DNA from: a beta proteobacterium MWH-UniP1
GTDB lineage: Bacteria; Pseudomonadota; Gammaproteobacteria; Burkholderiales; Burkholderiaceae_A
DNA length: 64,000 nt
Direction: 5' to 3'
Assembly: GCA_036362785.1 (NCBI GenBank)
Contig: CP143625.1
Coordinates: forward strand, 62,001-126,000
Every line of letters begins with the position of its first letter. Within the stretch, counting starts at the first letter, position 1. Below are positions 27,750-36,263 of the stretch, piece by piece. A model generated the notes under the pieces. It was not told where the DNA came from, did not search any database, and saw nothing but the letters and a program-made list of their open reading frames with translations. The position numbers and the translations under genes are program-made.

Positions 27750-28886
27750 ATGACGGCCAACGCCCGCCAGTCGCTCGACCTTCCTGTATTGGTGGTGGGT
27801 GCAGGTGCCTGGGGCACGGCGGTGGCAATTCATTTGGCCAAGCGTGCACCCGATAGTGTGGTGTCGCTATGGGCGCGCGATGCCGCCCAAATCCAGGCCA
27901 TGACGCAGCTTCGGGAAAATAAAAAATACCTGCCAGGTGCGGTAGTTCCTGCGGGCTTGGCGCTGCATTCGGATCTCACCCGGGCCTGTGCGGAGTGGCG
28001 AGAAAAAACCAGTGCCCACCGATCCAGTTGTGCCGGTACTGGGCCGCACGGCCTGATTGTGCTTGCAACGCCAATGTCTGGCCTGGCGCAAAGCGCCACT
28101 GAGATCTATCGCTTGCTTGGCGAATCGAAACCCGGAGAAGGCTTGCTTTGGCTGGCCAAGGGGCTGCGGTGCATCCCTTCAACAGAGACAGTGGTTGGCG
28201 CTCCGAACAAAAAAGATTTAACCCTGATGTGGCCCCATCAGATCGTGGCCCAGGCCTGCCCCGGTTGGACCACCGGCGCCCTATCTGGCCCGAGCTTTGC
28301 GCAGGAAGTGGCCAACGGATTGCCCGTGGCCTTGACGCTCGCCAGCAACGACATTGCCTGGGCCCGTGCAGTCGCCCAGGCTTGTCATGGTGGTGGCATG
28401 CGAATTTATGCCACTCGCGACTTAATCGGAGTCGAGCTTGGTGGGGCCATGAAAAACGTGTTGGCCATTGCGGCGGGTGTGTGTGATGGGCTTGCACTTG
28501 GCGCCAACGCCCGCGCGGCCTTGTTGACTCGGGGCTTAGCGGAGATGGCGCGTCTGGGTGTGGCCATTGGCGCACAGCCCCAGACTTTTATGGGCCTGGC
28601 CACGCTTGGTGACTTGATTCTCACGGCAACTGGAGATTTGTCGCGCAATCGTCGCGTTGGGCTTGCCTTGGCGCGCGGCGAAAAATTAAACGACATTGTG
28701 CGTGGCCTTGGCCATGTCGCCGAAGGGGTTGCCACGGCCCCTGCCATTGCACAACTGGCCCGTGAGGCTGCGGTGGATGTGCCCATTACGGATTCTGTCT
28801 GCAGGCTAATTGCTGGCGAATGGTCAGCACAGCAGGCGATTGTTGAACTCATGTCACGTGAACCAAAAGATGAGCACCACGATTAA
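27750..28886 (+). CDS. gpsA: Glycerol-3-phosphate dehydrogenase [NAD(P)+]
   Basis: Reduces dihydroxyacetone phosphate to sn-glycerol-3-phosphate for phospholipid synthesis. The nucleotide motif VLVVGAGAWGTAVAIHLA opens the protein; ENKKYLPG, the TGALSGPSFAQEVANGLP block, GGAMKNVLAIAAGVCDGL with the catalytic lysine, and DLILTATGDLSRNRRVG follow. At 378 residues it is roughly 40 longer than typical (about 330-340); the extra sequence lies around WREKTSAHRSSCAG and the GLRCIPSTETVVGAPNKKD region. Begins immediately after secB and overlaps the LOG gene by 17 bases. Confidence 0.94.
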   Translation: MTANARQSLDLPVLVVGAGAWGTAVAIHLAKRAPDSVVSLWARDAAQIQAMTQLRENKKYLPGAVVPAGLALHSDLTRACAEWREKTSAHRSSCAGTGPHGLIVLATPMSGLAQSATEIYRLLGESKPGEGLLWLAKGLRCIPSTETVVGAPNKKDLTLMWPHQIVAQACPGWTTGALSGPSFAQEVANGLPVALTLASNDIAWARAVAQACHGGGMRIYATRDLIGVELGGAMKNVLAIAAGVCDGLALGANARAALLTRGLAEMARLGVAIGAQPQTFMGLATLGDLILTATGDLSRNRRVGLALARGEKLNDIVRGLGHVAEGVATAPAIAQLAREAAVDVPITDSVCRLIAGEWSAQQAIVELMSREPKDEHHD

Positions 28887-29445
28887 AACTGTCACCGTGT
28901 TTTGTGGCTCTCGCAGTGGGCACGATCCGAAGTGGGAAAAGATTGCAACGCAGTGTGGTGCCGAGCTGGTGCGCCGAGGGCTGCGCCTGGTCTTTGGTGG
29001 GGGCTGTAATGGTCTGATGGGGGCCATTGCCAAATCGGTGATTGCAGCCAAGGGCCAATCGACGGGCATTATTCCGGAAAGTCTGCTCGCCTTTGAGCCC
29101 GCACAAGAGGGGTTAACCGAGTTGTTTGTGGTGGACTCGATGCACACCAGAAAACTCTTGATGTCGGAGCGTGCCGATGCCTTTTTGGTGCTGCCGGGCG
29201 GCATTGGCACCTTCGAAGAATTCTTTGAGACTTGGACATGGCATCAAATCGGCCTGCACAACAAACCCATCGTGCTGCTCAATGCCTTTGATTACTACAC
29301 ACCACTGCTAGGCTTTTTAGAGCAAGGTATGAATCATGGCTTTATTAATCCCGGCCATCATTGTTATGTTCGCGTGGCCACGTCGGTAACGCAGGCCTTT
29401 GATCTGCTGTCAGAGCCCTGTGAGCCGATCCCCGCTGTCGGTTAG
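28870..29445 (+). CDS. LOG family protein (TIGR00730-type Rossmann fold)
   Basis: A 191-residue protein with TVTVFCGSRSGHDPKW at the N-terminus, FGGGCNGLMGAIA, the MHTRKLLM segment and the family signature LPGGIGTFEEFFE (PGGxGTxxE). Plant relatives are cytokinin riboside 5'-monophosphate phosphoribohydrolases; bacterial members hydrolyse purine/pyrimidine nucleotides or related compounds. The precise substrate here is unknown. The ATG at 28870 overlaps gpsA; an upstream in-frame start would lie deep in gpsA. Confidence 0.88.
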   Translation: MSTTIKTVTVFCGSRSGHDPKWEKIATQCGAELVRRGLRLVFGGGCNGLMGAIAKSVIAAKGQSTGIIPESLLAFEPAQEGLTELFVVDSMHTRKLLMSERADAFLVLPGGIGTFEEFFETWTWHQIGLHNKPIVLLNAFDYYTPLLGFLEQGMNHGFINPGHHCYVRVATSVTQAFDLLSEPCEPIPAVG

Positions 29446-29449
29446 TGCT

Positions 29450-29917
29450 TTACGCGCCACCTTCAAAATGAAGCTGCCGCCAGGCATCAAAGACCACGAT
29501 CGCAACCGAATTCGATAAATTCAGGCTTCGATTATTCGGCGCCAGCGGAATTCGAATTCGCTGCTCTGGTGCAAAAGTGTCTAACAAAGGCCCCAGCCCC
29601 TTGGTCTCGGAGCCAAACACGAACCAATCGTTTTTTTGAAAGCCAACATCGCCAAGTCGGCGCTGGCCTTTGGTGGTGATGGCAAACAGTCGATCTGGGT
29701 CAGGCCGCTCGTCGTTTAAAAACGCCTGCCAATCACGGTGGGTTTTGAATAACGTGAGTTCGTGATAATCCAAACCAGCACGCCGCATTTTGGCGTGATC
29801 AATTGGAAACCCAAGTGGCTCAATCAGGTGTAATCGTGCGCCAGTGTTGGCGCATAGACGAATCACATTGCCCGTGTTGGGTGGAATCTCGGGCTCAAAC
29901 AGGACGACGTTGAACAT
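29450..29917 (-). CDS. trmL: tRNA (cytidine(34)-2'-O)-methyltransferase TrmL
   Basis: A small 155-residue SPOUT methyltransferase that 2'-O-methylates the wobble base of tRNA-Leu species. The start at 29917 gives MFNVVLFEPEIPPNTGNVIR, the family N-terminus; RLHLIEPLGFPID, FVFGSETKGLGPLL and RIPLAPNNRSLNLSNSVAI form the knotted SAM site. Overlaps comF by 23 bases and converges on the LOG gene with a 4-base gap. Confidence 0.93.
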   Translation of the reverse strand: MFNVVLFEPEIPPNTGNVIRLCANTGARLHLIEPLGFPIDHAKMRRAGLDYHELTLFKTHRDWQAFLNDERPDPDRLFAITTKGQRRLGDVGFQKNDWFVFGSETKGLGPLLDTFAPEQRIRIPLAPNNRSLNLSNSVAIVVFDAWRQLHFEGGA

Positions 29918-30650
29918 AGGGCGTATGCTTTTGTTTGGATTGTAGGGGCTCTCGGTCATGATGAACGCGGGCAATCACGGCCGCCGCAATGACCTGTCCA
30001 CCACCTGTGGCTACGGCACGGGCGGCCTCGCGCAGGGTAGCACCGCTGGTCATGATGTCATCGACCAACACCACGCGTTGATCTCGCAGGTGCCTACAAG
30101 CCCAAAAAACTCCCTTTAGATTTTCTTGGCGTTCTTGGCGCTGCAAAGACGCCTGCCTTGCGCTCGCTTTTGTTTTTCTTAACCATCGGACTCGCAGTGG
30201 TGCCTGCCATGCTTTGGCAACACCCTGGGCGATAAACTGAGACTGGTTAAACCCGCGGTTGGCCAAACGTGTCGACGCCAGCGGAATCGGAATAATCAGG
30301 GGCGTGGGGCCAAGCCATGGCCGCGGCAGGCGGCCCAACGACCGGCCTAAAAATCGTGCAGATCCCCAGTCACCATGGTATTTCGCTTGCATGACGATGT
30401 CGGTCAGGGGCCCGCCATACGCCTCGCGCCAAATGACCGGAATTCGACAGTCATCAAGGGCCAGACTGCCCATGCCCCAGGGGGAGTGTAGGAGCTGGTG
30501 ATGGCAGTCTTGGCAGATCTCCAGGCCGCGATCGAACTTTCCGCAGAGCCTGCATGGTGAGTAAAGAAGTTGGCGAATCCACCGGTGGGCGCGACCAGCA
30601 AGAGAAGCTGCTTGGGGCGTCTGCACGGACTGGGCAGAGTAAGAAAACAT
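29895..30650 (-). CDS. ComF family phosphoribosyltransferase-like protein
   Basis: A 251-residue ComF-type protein. An N-terminal zinc-ribbon with CRLCG and CQDCHH precedes a phosphoribosyltransferase fold with LANRGFNQSQFIAQG and the PRPP-binding VVLVDDIMTSGATLREAA. In naturally competent bacteria ComF aids DNA uptake or its later processing; elsewhere the role is unclear. The gene overlaps trmL and is divergent from the BioC-like gene with a 20-base gap. Confidence 0.88.
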   Translation of the reverse strand: MFSYSAQSVQTPQAASLAGRAHRWIRQLLYSPCRLCGKFDRGLEICQDCHHQLLHSPWGMGSLALDDCRIPVIWREAYGGPLTDIVMQAKYHGDWGSARFLGRSLGRLPRPWLGPTPLIIPIPLASTRLANRGFNQSQFIAQGVAKAWQAPLRVRWLRKTKASARQASLQRQERQENLKGVFWACRHLRDQRVVLVDDIMTSGATLREAARAVATGGGQVIAAAVIARVHHDREPLQSKQKHTPYVQRRPV

Positions 30651-30670
30651 CGCTTGACTATACTGAGCCG

Positions 30671-31423
30671 GTGCAAAAAGATCCCCTCGTCCGAACGATT
30701 GATGCCAAGAGCATGCGGCTGCAGTTGCAGCGCCGCGGCACTGCCCAGATTGCGGCGCACCCCGTCTGGCAAGAGGCTGCGCTGCGATTGCAGGACCGTC
30801 TGGCCTACATTAAGACCGACCAAGCGCCTCGGCTTGACCATGGCATTGCTGAATATGGTCTGCCCATGAATCCCGCAGCCGCATCTCTACAGATGATTTG
30901 GTCGGTGGGCCTTCTGGCCTATCTCTCAGATTTGCGCAGCACACTGGGTTTCTGGGCGCAGGCGCTCAAGCCCGGGGGGCTCTTGATGTTTTCCACTCTG
31001 GGGCCCGACAGTTTTCGCAGCCTGGCTTTGGCGCTTGGCGACCAAGACCAGAGCCGCCACCTTGTGGGATACCCGGATATGCACGATATCGGCGATGCCC
31101 TGGTGGGTTTTCGAATGAGCAATCCCGTCATGGATGCTGAGTGGATCACGTTGACTTACTCCACGCCGGAATCTGCTCTGATCGATCTCAGGCGTCTTGG
31201 CGGAAACGCCTTGGCGGGCCGCCCAAAGGGCCTCTCGGGGCGGGACTGGCAAAGGAAAGTCTTGGATGCGCTCGAGTTACTGCGGGTGAATGGTCGAATC
31301 GCGCTTCAGGTGGAATTGGTCTTTGGCCATGCCTGGGCGGGCACCCCGAAGTCGTCCCGAACAACCGAAAAAGACAGTGTTTCCACCATTAAGTGGTCCG
31401 GCAAAATCCCAAAAACGCTGTAA
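30671..31423 (+). CDS. BioC-like methyltransferase-related protein missing the SAM-binding core
   Basis: A 250-residue protein resembling the malonyl-ACP O-methyltransferase BioC branch found next to comF in Burkholderiales. The distal half fits: ASLQMIWSVGLLAYLSDL, FWAQALKPGGLLMFSTLGPDSF and the DMHDIGDALVGFRMSNPVMD block. The proximal half goes from RLQDRLAYIKTDQAPR straight to LDHGIAEYGLP: the glycine loop (LDxGxGxG) and the next two strands, roughly 50 residues, are absent without a frameshift. It should not bind SAM normally. The start (GTG at 30671) is uncertain; a TTG at 30653 is possible. Confidence 0.6.
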   Translation: MQKDPLVRTIDAKSMRLQLQRRGTAQIAAHPVWQEAALRLQDRLAYIKTDQAPRLDHGIAEYGLPMNPAAASLQMIWSVGLLAYLSDLRSTLGFWAQALKPGGLLMFSTLGPDSFRSLALALGDQDQSRHLVGYPDMHDIGDALVGFRMSNPVMDAEWITLTYSTPESALIDLRRLGGNALAGRPKGLSGRDWQRKVLDALELLRVNGRIALQVELVFGHAWAGTPKSSRTTEKDSVSTIKWSGKIPKTL

Positions 31424-31480
31424 CGGGCATATAATCGCGCCGACTTGGTCATCTAGCTTTGAGATGTTAGGGGGAGAAGC

Positions 31481-31924
31481 GTGGAGACATTGACCAGAAC
31501 CTGGGTACTGAAGCGCAACTGCGCCATGACACCCGGCCAGCTGTGCATCACCTTTGTCGTTTTGGGTGGTGTGTCGCTGGCAGTCTCTTTGGCCTGGGCC
31601 TTATCAGGAGCCTGGGTCGTCCTCCCCTTTGTGTTGTTGGAATGGTGTGTGCTTGCGCTCGCCTTTCTGGTTTACGCGCGGCACGCGGCTGATCATGAGC
31701 GTGTCACGTTGAGTCCGGAAATCGTCAGCGTTGAGGTGTGCCGGGGGGAGCGATTGGACCGCCATGAAATCCCCCGCCAGTGGTTGCGCTGCCGCATTGA
31801 TGATGAACAGCAGGGTCTCGTTCAGTTGGTGAGTCAGCGAAAGGAATTAGGTGTTGGCCAGTTTGTGAATCAGGCGGGCCGACAAAAGTTTTACCAGGAG
31901 TTTCGTGCAGCCTTAGCCAGTTAG
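31481..31924 (+). CDS. DUF2244 domain-containing membrane protein
   Basis: A 147-residue protein with two membrane helices (LCITFVVLGGVSLAVSLAWA and VVLPFVLLEWCVLALAFLVY) and a C-terminal soluble domain with VTLSPEIVSVEVCRG, as in DUF2244 proteins that precede cytochrome oxidase operons in betaproteobacteria. The GTG start has GGGGAGA upstream. No function is established. A terminator hairpin follows, so coxB is probably transcribed separately. Confidence 0.82.
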   Translation: METLTRTWVLKRNCAMTPGQLCITFVVLGGVSLAVSLAWALSGAWVVLPFVLLEWCVLALAFLVYARHAADHERVTLSPEIVSVEVCRGERLDRHEIPRQWLRCRIDDEQQGLVQLVSQRKELGVGQFVNQAGRQKFYQEFRAALAS

Positions 31925-31925
31925 C

Positions 31926-31950
31926 CGCTCGAAGCGCCTTGAGCGTTTTT
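31926..31950 (+). terminator. Rho-independent terminator after the DUF2244 gene
   Basis: CGCTCGA pairs with TTGAGCG (7 pairs, one G-T) across a 6-base loop and is followed by five T residues, two bases after the stop. The T-run is part of a further 16-base perfect palindrome (31945-31960). Confidence 0.65.
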
Positions 31951-31983
31951 AATTAAAAACATTGAGAGTGGGGAGACATTTCA

Positions 31984-32745
31984 ATGGATGGTCGTTACAA
32001 CCTGCAGACGCCTGCAAGTGCGATGGCAGCAGATCTTTACAGCCTGCACACGTTTTTGTTTTTGCTGTGTCTGGTGATTTTCATTGCCGTGTTCACGGTG
32101 ATGTTCTATTCCATCTATGCACACCGCAAATCAAAGGGCCACAAGGCCGCCGATTTTCATGAGAGCACTGCCGTCGAAGTGGCCTGGACAGTGATCCCGC
32201 TGTTGATCGTGATCGTGATTGGTGTGTATGCCACGCCGATTGTGATCGCCCAGAAAAATACGGCGAATGCAGACATCACCATCAAGGCCACAGGCTATCA
32301 GTGGCGCTGGGGCTATGACTACTTAAAGGGTGAGGGCGAAGGCATTTCTTTCTTGTCCACCTTGTCAACGCCGCGTGAACAAATTACCGGTCAGGCCCCC
32401 AAGGGCCAGAACTACCTCTCAGAAGTGGATAACCCCTTGGTCGTGCCAGTTGGCAAAAAAATCCGTGTTGTGACGACCGCCAATGATGTGATTCACGCAT
32501 GGATGGTCCCGGCTTTTGGTGTAAAGCAAGACGCCATTCCTGGCTTTGTTCGCGATACCTGGTTTAAGCCAGAAAAGATTGGCACCTTCCGTGGCCACTG
32601 CGCTGAACTCTGCGGCAAGGACCATGCCTTTATGCCGATTGTGGTGAACGTGGTCTCTGAAGAGGACTACAGCAAGTGGGTGGCTGCTCAGCCCAAAAAG
32701 GCAGCTGCCGTGAAGACAGCCGCTGTCGCCACCAGCAAACAATAA
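31984..32745 (+). CDS. coxB: Cytochrome c oxidase subunit II (aa3 type)
   Basis: Carries the CuA centre that receives electrons from cytochrome c. Two membrane helices (residues about 22-47 and 66-88) precede the periplasmic cupredoxin domain. CuA ligands are visible: H171, C206, E208, C210, H214 and M217 (GHCAELCGKDHAFM). The product (253 residues) starts at MDGRYNLQTPASAMA, which corresponds to the mature N-terminus of relatives; no signal peptide is encoded, since an in-frame TGA lies 21 bases upstream of the ATG. GGGGAG precedes the start. First gene of the oxidase cluster. Confidence 0.94.
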   Translation: MDGRYNLQTPASAMAADLYSLHTFLFLLCLVIFIAVFTVMFYSIYAHRKSKGHKAADFHESTAVEVAWTVIPLLIVIVIGVYATPIVIAQKNTANADITIKATGYQWRWGYDYLKGEGEGISFLSTLSTPREQITGQAPKGQNYLSEVDNPLVVPVGKKIRVVTTANDVIHAWMVPAFGVKQDAIPGFVRDTWFKPEKIGTFRGHCAELCGKDHAFMPIVVNVVSEEDYSKWVAAQPKKAAAVKTAAVATSKQ

Positions 32746-32775
32746 CCTGCAAACACAGCCCCGAAGGAGAACACA

Positions 32776-34371
32776 ATGAGTGCTGTATTAGGCCCCCAAC
32801 ACGGAATCGCTGGTCACGATGATCATGCTCATGATCATCCCCACGGCTGGCGTCGCTGGTTGTTTGCAACCAACCACAAAGACATTGGAACGCTTTACCT
32901 TTGGTTCAGCTTTTCCATGTTGTTTGTCGGCGGTTTCTTAGCCCTTGGTATCCGCGCTGAACTCTTTCAGCCGGGCCTGCAGATTCTTAAGCCTGAACTC
33001 TTTAACCAGTTCACCACCATGCACGGCCTGATCATGGTGTTTGGCGCCATCATGCCGGCCTTTGTTGGCTTTGCGAACTGGATGATTCCGCTCCAGATTG
33101 GTGCAAGCGATATGGCCTTTGCGCGGATGAATAACTTCAGCTTCTGGTTGTTGATCCCTGCGGCGCTGCTGCTCGTTGTGTCCTTCTTTGTTCCTGGTGG
33201 TGCAACCGCCGCTGGCTGGACCCTGTACGCGCCGCTCTCGACCCAGATGGGTATCGGTATGGACTTGGCGATTTTCGCTGTCCATATCCTGGGTGCGAGC
33301 TCGATCATGGGTTCGATCAACATCATCACCACGATTCTGAACATGCGCGCCCCGGGCATGACGTTGATGAAGATGCCCATGTTCGTGTGGACCTGGCTGA
33401 TTACGGCTTACCTGCTGATTGCTGTCATGCCTGTATTGGCCGGTGCCATCACCATGCTGTTGACCGACCGTCACTTTGGCACCAGCTTCTTTAACGCCGC
33501 CGGCGGTGGCGACCCTGTGATGTACCAGCATATTTTCTGGTTCTTCGGCCACCCCGAGGTCTACATCATGATTCTGCCGGCCTTTGGCATCGTGTCAGAG
33601 ATTATCCCGACCTTTTCACGCAAGAAGCTCTTTGGTTACAGCTCGATGGTGTACGCAACAGGATCGATTGCAATTCTGTCGTTCATTGTCTGGGCCCACC
33701 ACATGTTCACAACCGGCATGCCGGTGACGGGCCAGTTGTTCTTCATGTACGCCACCATGCTGATTGCAGTTCCCACAGCAGCAAAGATTTTCAACTGGCT
33801 GGCCACCATGTGGCGCGGGTCTATGACTTTTGAAACTCCAATGCTCTTTGCGGTTGGTTTTATCTTTGTCTTCACCATGGGTGGCTTTACCGGAATCATC
33901 TTGTCGGTTGCGCCAGTCGATATTCAGCTCCACGACACTTATTACGTGGTGGCCCACTTCCACTATGTGTTGGTGGCGGGTTCGCTCTTTGCGCTCTTCG
34001 CGGGCCTGTACTACTGGCTGCCTAAGTGGACTGGCCACATGTACGATGAAAAGCTGGGCAAGTGGCACTTCTGGATGTCGATGATTTTCTTCAACATCAC
34101 CTTCTTCCCAATGCACTTCTTGGGTCTGGCCGGCATGCCCCGTCGTTACGCCGACTACAACATGCAGTTTGCTGACTTCAACGCGATTGCATCAATAGGC
34201 GCCTTTGGCTTTGGCTTTACTCAGCTGTTCTTGCTCTATATCGTGATCAAGTGCATCAAGGGTGGCCCCAAGGCCGCCGATAACCCATGGGGCAATGACC
34301 ATGGCCTGGAGTGGAGCGTGCCATCACCCGCACCTTTCCACACCTTTGAGACCCCGCCGGTTGTGAAGTAA
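32776..34371 (+). CDS. coxA: Cytochrome c oxidase subunit I (aa3 type)
   Basis: The 531-residue catalytic subunit with heme a and the heme a3-CuB site. A histidine-rich N-terminus ([12 protein letters not shown]) leads into the first of 12 membrane helices. Heme and CuB ligands are seen in [28 protein letters not shown] (with the crosslinked His-Tyr and the A1-type glutamate), WAHHMFTTG and [14 protein letters not shown]. The D-channel region [17 protein letters not shown] is intact, so it should pump protons. AAGGAG precedes the ATG, 30 bases after coxB. Confidence 0.97.
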   Translation: MSAVLGPQHGIAGHDDHAHDHPHGWRRWLFATNHKDIGTLYLWFSFSMLFVGGFLALGIRAELFQPGLQILKPELFNQFTTMHGLIMVFGAIMPAFVGFANWMIPLQIGASDMAFARMNNFSFWLLIPAALLLVVSFFVPGGATAAGWTLYAPLSTQMGIGMDLAIFAVHILGASSIMGSINIITTILNMRAPGMTLMKMPMFVWTWLITAYLLIAVMPVLAGAITMLLTDRHFGTSFFNAAGGGDPVMYQHIFWFFGHPEVYIMILPAFGIVSEIIPTFSRKKLFGYSSMVYATGSIAILSFIVWAHHMFTTGMPVTGQLFFMYATMLIAVPTAAKIFNWLATMWRGSMTFETPMLFAVGFIFVFTMGGFTGIILSVAPVDIQLHDTYYVVAHFHYVLVAGSLFALFAGLYYWLPKWTGHMYDEKLGKWHFWMSMIFFNITFFPMHFLGLAGMPRRYADYNMQFADFNAIASIGAFGFGFTQLFLLYIVIKCIKGGPKAADNPWGNDHGLEWSVPSPAPFHTFETPPVVK

Positions 34372-34375
34372 ACAT

Positions 34376-34477
34376 ATGAGCGGCAAAGGATCGAATCTAC
34401 GGCTCGCCCTGATCTTGGCATCGGTGGCGGCCGTATTTTTTGCTGGCGTGATCGCCAAGTACACAATCTTTCAATAA
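34376..34477 (+). CDS. Small cytochrome oxidase assembly-type membrane peptide (33 aa)
   Basis: A 33-codon open frame begins 4 bases after the coxA stop and its TAA overlaps the ctaG ATG (TAATG). The peptide has a basic N-terminus and one membrane helix (LRLALILASVAAVFFAGVIA) and ends KYTIFQ. Burkholderiales encode a similar tiny protein at this exact place, annotated as cytochrome oxidase small assembly protein. Tight spacing and the coherent helix support it as real. Confidence 0.75.
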   Translation: MSGKGSNLRLALILASVAAVFFAGVIAKYTIFQ

Positions 34478-35088
34478 TGGACCAGCAGTCTCTCGACCCA
34501 AACAATCAGCAGGCCGTGAAGTCAGATAACGGGCGCATGATGGGCAAACTGCTCATGGTGGCCATCCTGATGTTTGGGTTTGGCTTTGCCTTAGTGCCGT
34601 TTTACGAAAAGATTTGCGAGATCACGGGCATCAATGTCTTGGCCCGCAAAGACAAACTGAATTACGCGGAAGCCCGCGAGTTTGCGAAAAACACCCAGGT
34701 CGACACGTCGAGAAAAATCACCATCGAGTTCGACGCCAATGTCCAAGGCGCCATGGTCTTTAAGCCCAAGGTGGCCTATATGACGGTCCACCCAGGCGAG
34801 CTGGCCACCGTGACCTATGCGGTGGCCAATGCCACGGCTGCGAACCTGGTGGGTCAGGCCATACCAAGTTATGCGCCACGCCACTCCGCAAGCCACTTTA
34901 AAAAGCTGGAGTGTTTTTGTTTCCAACAACAAGAGCTCAAGGGTAAAGAGACCCGGGAGTTTCCGGTGGTCTTTGTGATTGACCCGAAGTTACCTGCTGA
35001 TATTTCAACAATTACTTTGAGCTATACGTTTTTTGAGGTGGCTGGCCGCGCCAATGCTGCGCCGATTGCCGTCAAGTCAGGGGGCTAA
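34477..35088 (+). CDS. ctaG: Cytochrome c oxidase assembly protein CtaG (Cox11 type)
   Basis: Delivers copper to the CuB site of subunit I. The 203-residue protein has one N-terminal helix (MMGKLLMVAILMFGFGFALV) with YEKICEITGI just after it, and a periplasmic domain with the copper-binding KLECFCFQQQ (CxC) and DPKLPADISTITLSYTFF. Start overlaps the preceding small ORF. It lies between coxA and the DUF2970 gene, the usual order. Confidence 0.95.
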   Translation: MDQQSLDPNNQQAVKSDNGRMMGKLLMVAILMFGFGFALVPFYEKICEITGINVLARKDKLNYAEAREFAKNTQVDTSRKITIEFDANVQGAMVFKPKVAYMTVHPGELATVTYAVANATAANLVGQAIPSYAPRHSASHFKKLECFCFQQQELKGKETREFPVVFVIDPKLPADISTITLSYTFFEVAGRANAAPIAVKSGG

Positions 35089-35091
35089 TCG

Positions 35092-35304
35092 TTGCAAGAC
35101 ATTAAAGAGGCTGCCAGACGGAAGGCGAGTTTTGGCCAAACAATAAAAGCAGTACTGTGGTCGTTTTTTGGTGTACGTAAGGGGAAAGAGCACGATCGCG
35201 ATATGGCTCAGCTGAACCCGGTCCATGTCGTGATTGCTGGGGTACTTGCTGGGATTGTGTTCGTGCTTTTGCTGTTGACGGTAGTGAAAGTCGTCGTTAA
35301 CTAA
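35092..35304 (+). CDS. DUF2970 domain-containing small membrane protein
   Basis: A 70-residue protein with an N-terminal amphipathic part (KASFGQTIKAVLWSFFGVRK) and one C-terminal membrane helix (VIAGVLAGIVFVLLLLTVV), matching DUF2970 proteins between ctaG and coxC in betaproteobacteria. The TTG start at 35092 is backed by AGGGGG 7 bases upstream; no ATG is available. Probably an oxidase accessory protein by position only. Confidence 0.82.
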   Translation: MQDIKEAARRKASFGQTIKAVLWSFFGVRKGKEHDRDMAQLNPVHVVIAGVLAGIVFVLLLLTVVKVVVN

Positions 35305-35365
35305 CGCAACGTCAGTGTCAGACATTTGAAGATTTGATAACAACAAGCTTGAATAGGGGAGATTC

Positions 35366-36229
35366 ATGAGTTCAACTAGCCACGCACCTTATTATTTTGT
35401 GCCCTCGCCGAGCAAGTGGCCGCTCATCGGTTCGATCGCGATGATCTTTACGCTATTTGGCGCGGTTGGTGCCATGAATAGCCAGGCCTATGGCAAGTGG
35501 TCGCTGTTGATCGGGTTTGCCATCCTGATTTATATGTTCTTTGGCTGGTTTGGTGCCGTGATCAAAGAGTCCGAGGGCGGTCAGTACAGCGCCCGTGTCG
35601 ACGCAAGCTTCCGTTGGAGCATGAGCTGGTTCATCTTTTCTGAAGTCATGTTCTTTGCCGCGTTTTTTGGCGCCCTGTTTTACGCACGGGTCTTGGCCAT
35701 GCCCTGGCTGGGTGATATGAACCACAAGTCCATCCTCTGGCCTGATTTTCAAGCCGTATGGGGCGTGGGCACCGGCCCCGCAGGCATTATTGAAGAGTTC
35801 AAGACCATGGGGCCCTTCTGGATCCCCACCATCAACACAGCCTTGCTGTTGACTTCTGGCGTGACCTTGACGATTGCCCACCACGCTTTGCGGGACAACA
35901 ATCGCCAGAAGTTAAATATCTTCTTGGCCCTGACCATTATCCTGGGCTTTATCTTCTTGGGCTTTCAGGCGTATGAGTACATGCATGCGTATGCCGACCT
36001 GAACCTGAAGTTAACCTCGGGAATCTTCGGTTCTACCTTTTACATGCTGACCGGCTTTCATGGTTTCCACGTTTGTGTGGGTGCCATTATGTTGTCGGTA
36101 GTGCTGGTGCGTTGTGTCAAGGGCCATTTCAAGCCCAACCAACATTTTGCCTTCGAGGCCGCCGCCTGGTATTGGCACTTTGTGGACGTGGTCTGGCTTG
36201 GCCTGTATATAGTGGTCTACTGGCTGTAA
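35366..36229 (+). CDS. coxC: Cytochrome c oxidase subunit III
   Basis: A 287-residue subunit with seven membrane helices that stabilises subunit I and its proton uptake. Family marks are YFVPSPSKWPLIGSI, the MSWFIFSEVMFFAAFFGALF helix with the conserved glutamate, LLTSGVTLTIAHHAL, and GFHGFHVCVGAIML followed by AAAWYWHFVDVVWLGLY. AGGGGAG is upstream of the ATG. A perfect palindrome follows the stop. Confidence 0.96.
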   Translation: MSSTSHAPYYFVPSPSKWPLIGSIAMIFTLFGAVGAMNSQAYGKWSLLIGFAILIYMFFGWFGAVIKESEGGQYSARVDASFRWSMSWFIFSEVMFFAAFFGALFYARVLAMPWLGDMNHKSILWPDFQAVWGVGTGPAGIIEEFKTMGPFWIPTINTALLLTSGVTLTIAHHALRDNNRQKLNIFLALTIILGFIFLGFQAYEYMHAYADLNLKLTSGIFGSTFYMLTGFHGFHVCVGAIMLSVVLVRCVKGHFKPNQHFAFEAAAWYWHFVDVVWLGLYIVVYWL

Positions 36230-36240
36230 CGACACGGATC

Positions 36241-36262
36241 GGGCAGATCTATAGATCTGCCC
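36241..36262. terminator. Perfect 22-bp palindrome between coxC and the convergent twin-TM gene
   Basis: GGGCAGATCTATAGATCTGCCC is fully self-complementary and lies between convergent genes, followed by TTT on the plus strand. It can act as a terminator for both, although T-runs are short. Confidence 0.55.
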
Positions 36263-36263
36263 T

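Noticed and set aside
32938-34116. His/Asp-rich minus-strand frames within coxA
   Set aside because: They mirror the hydrophobic codons of coxA helices; the apparent histidine richness is a shadow effect.
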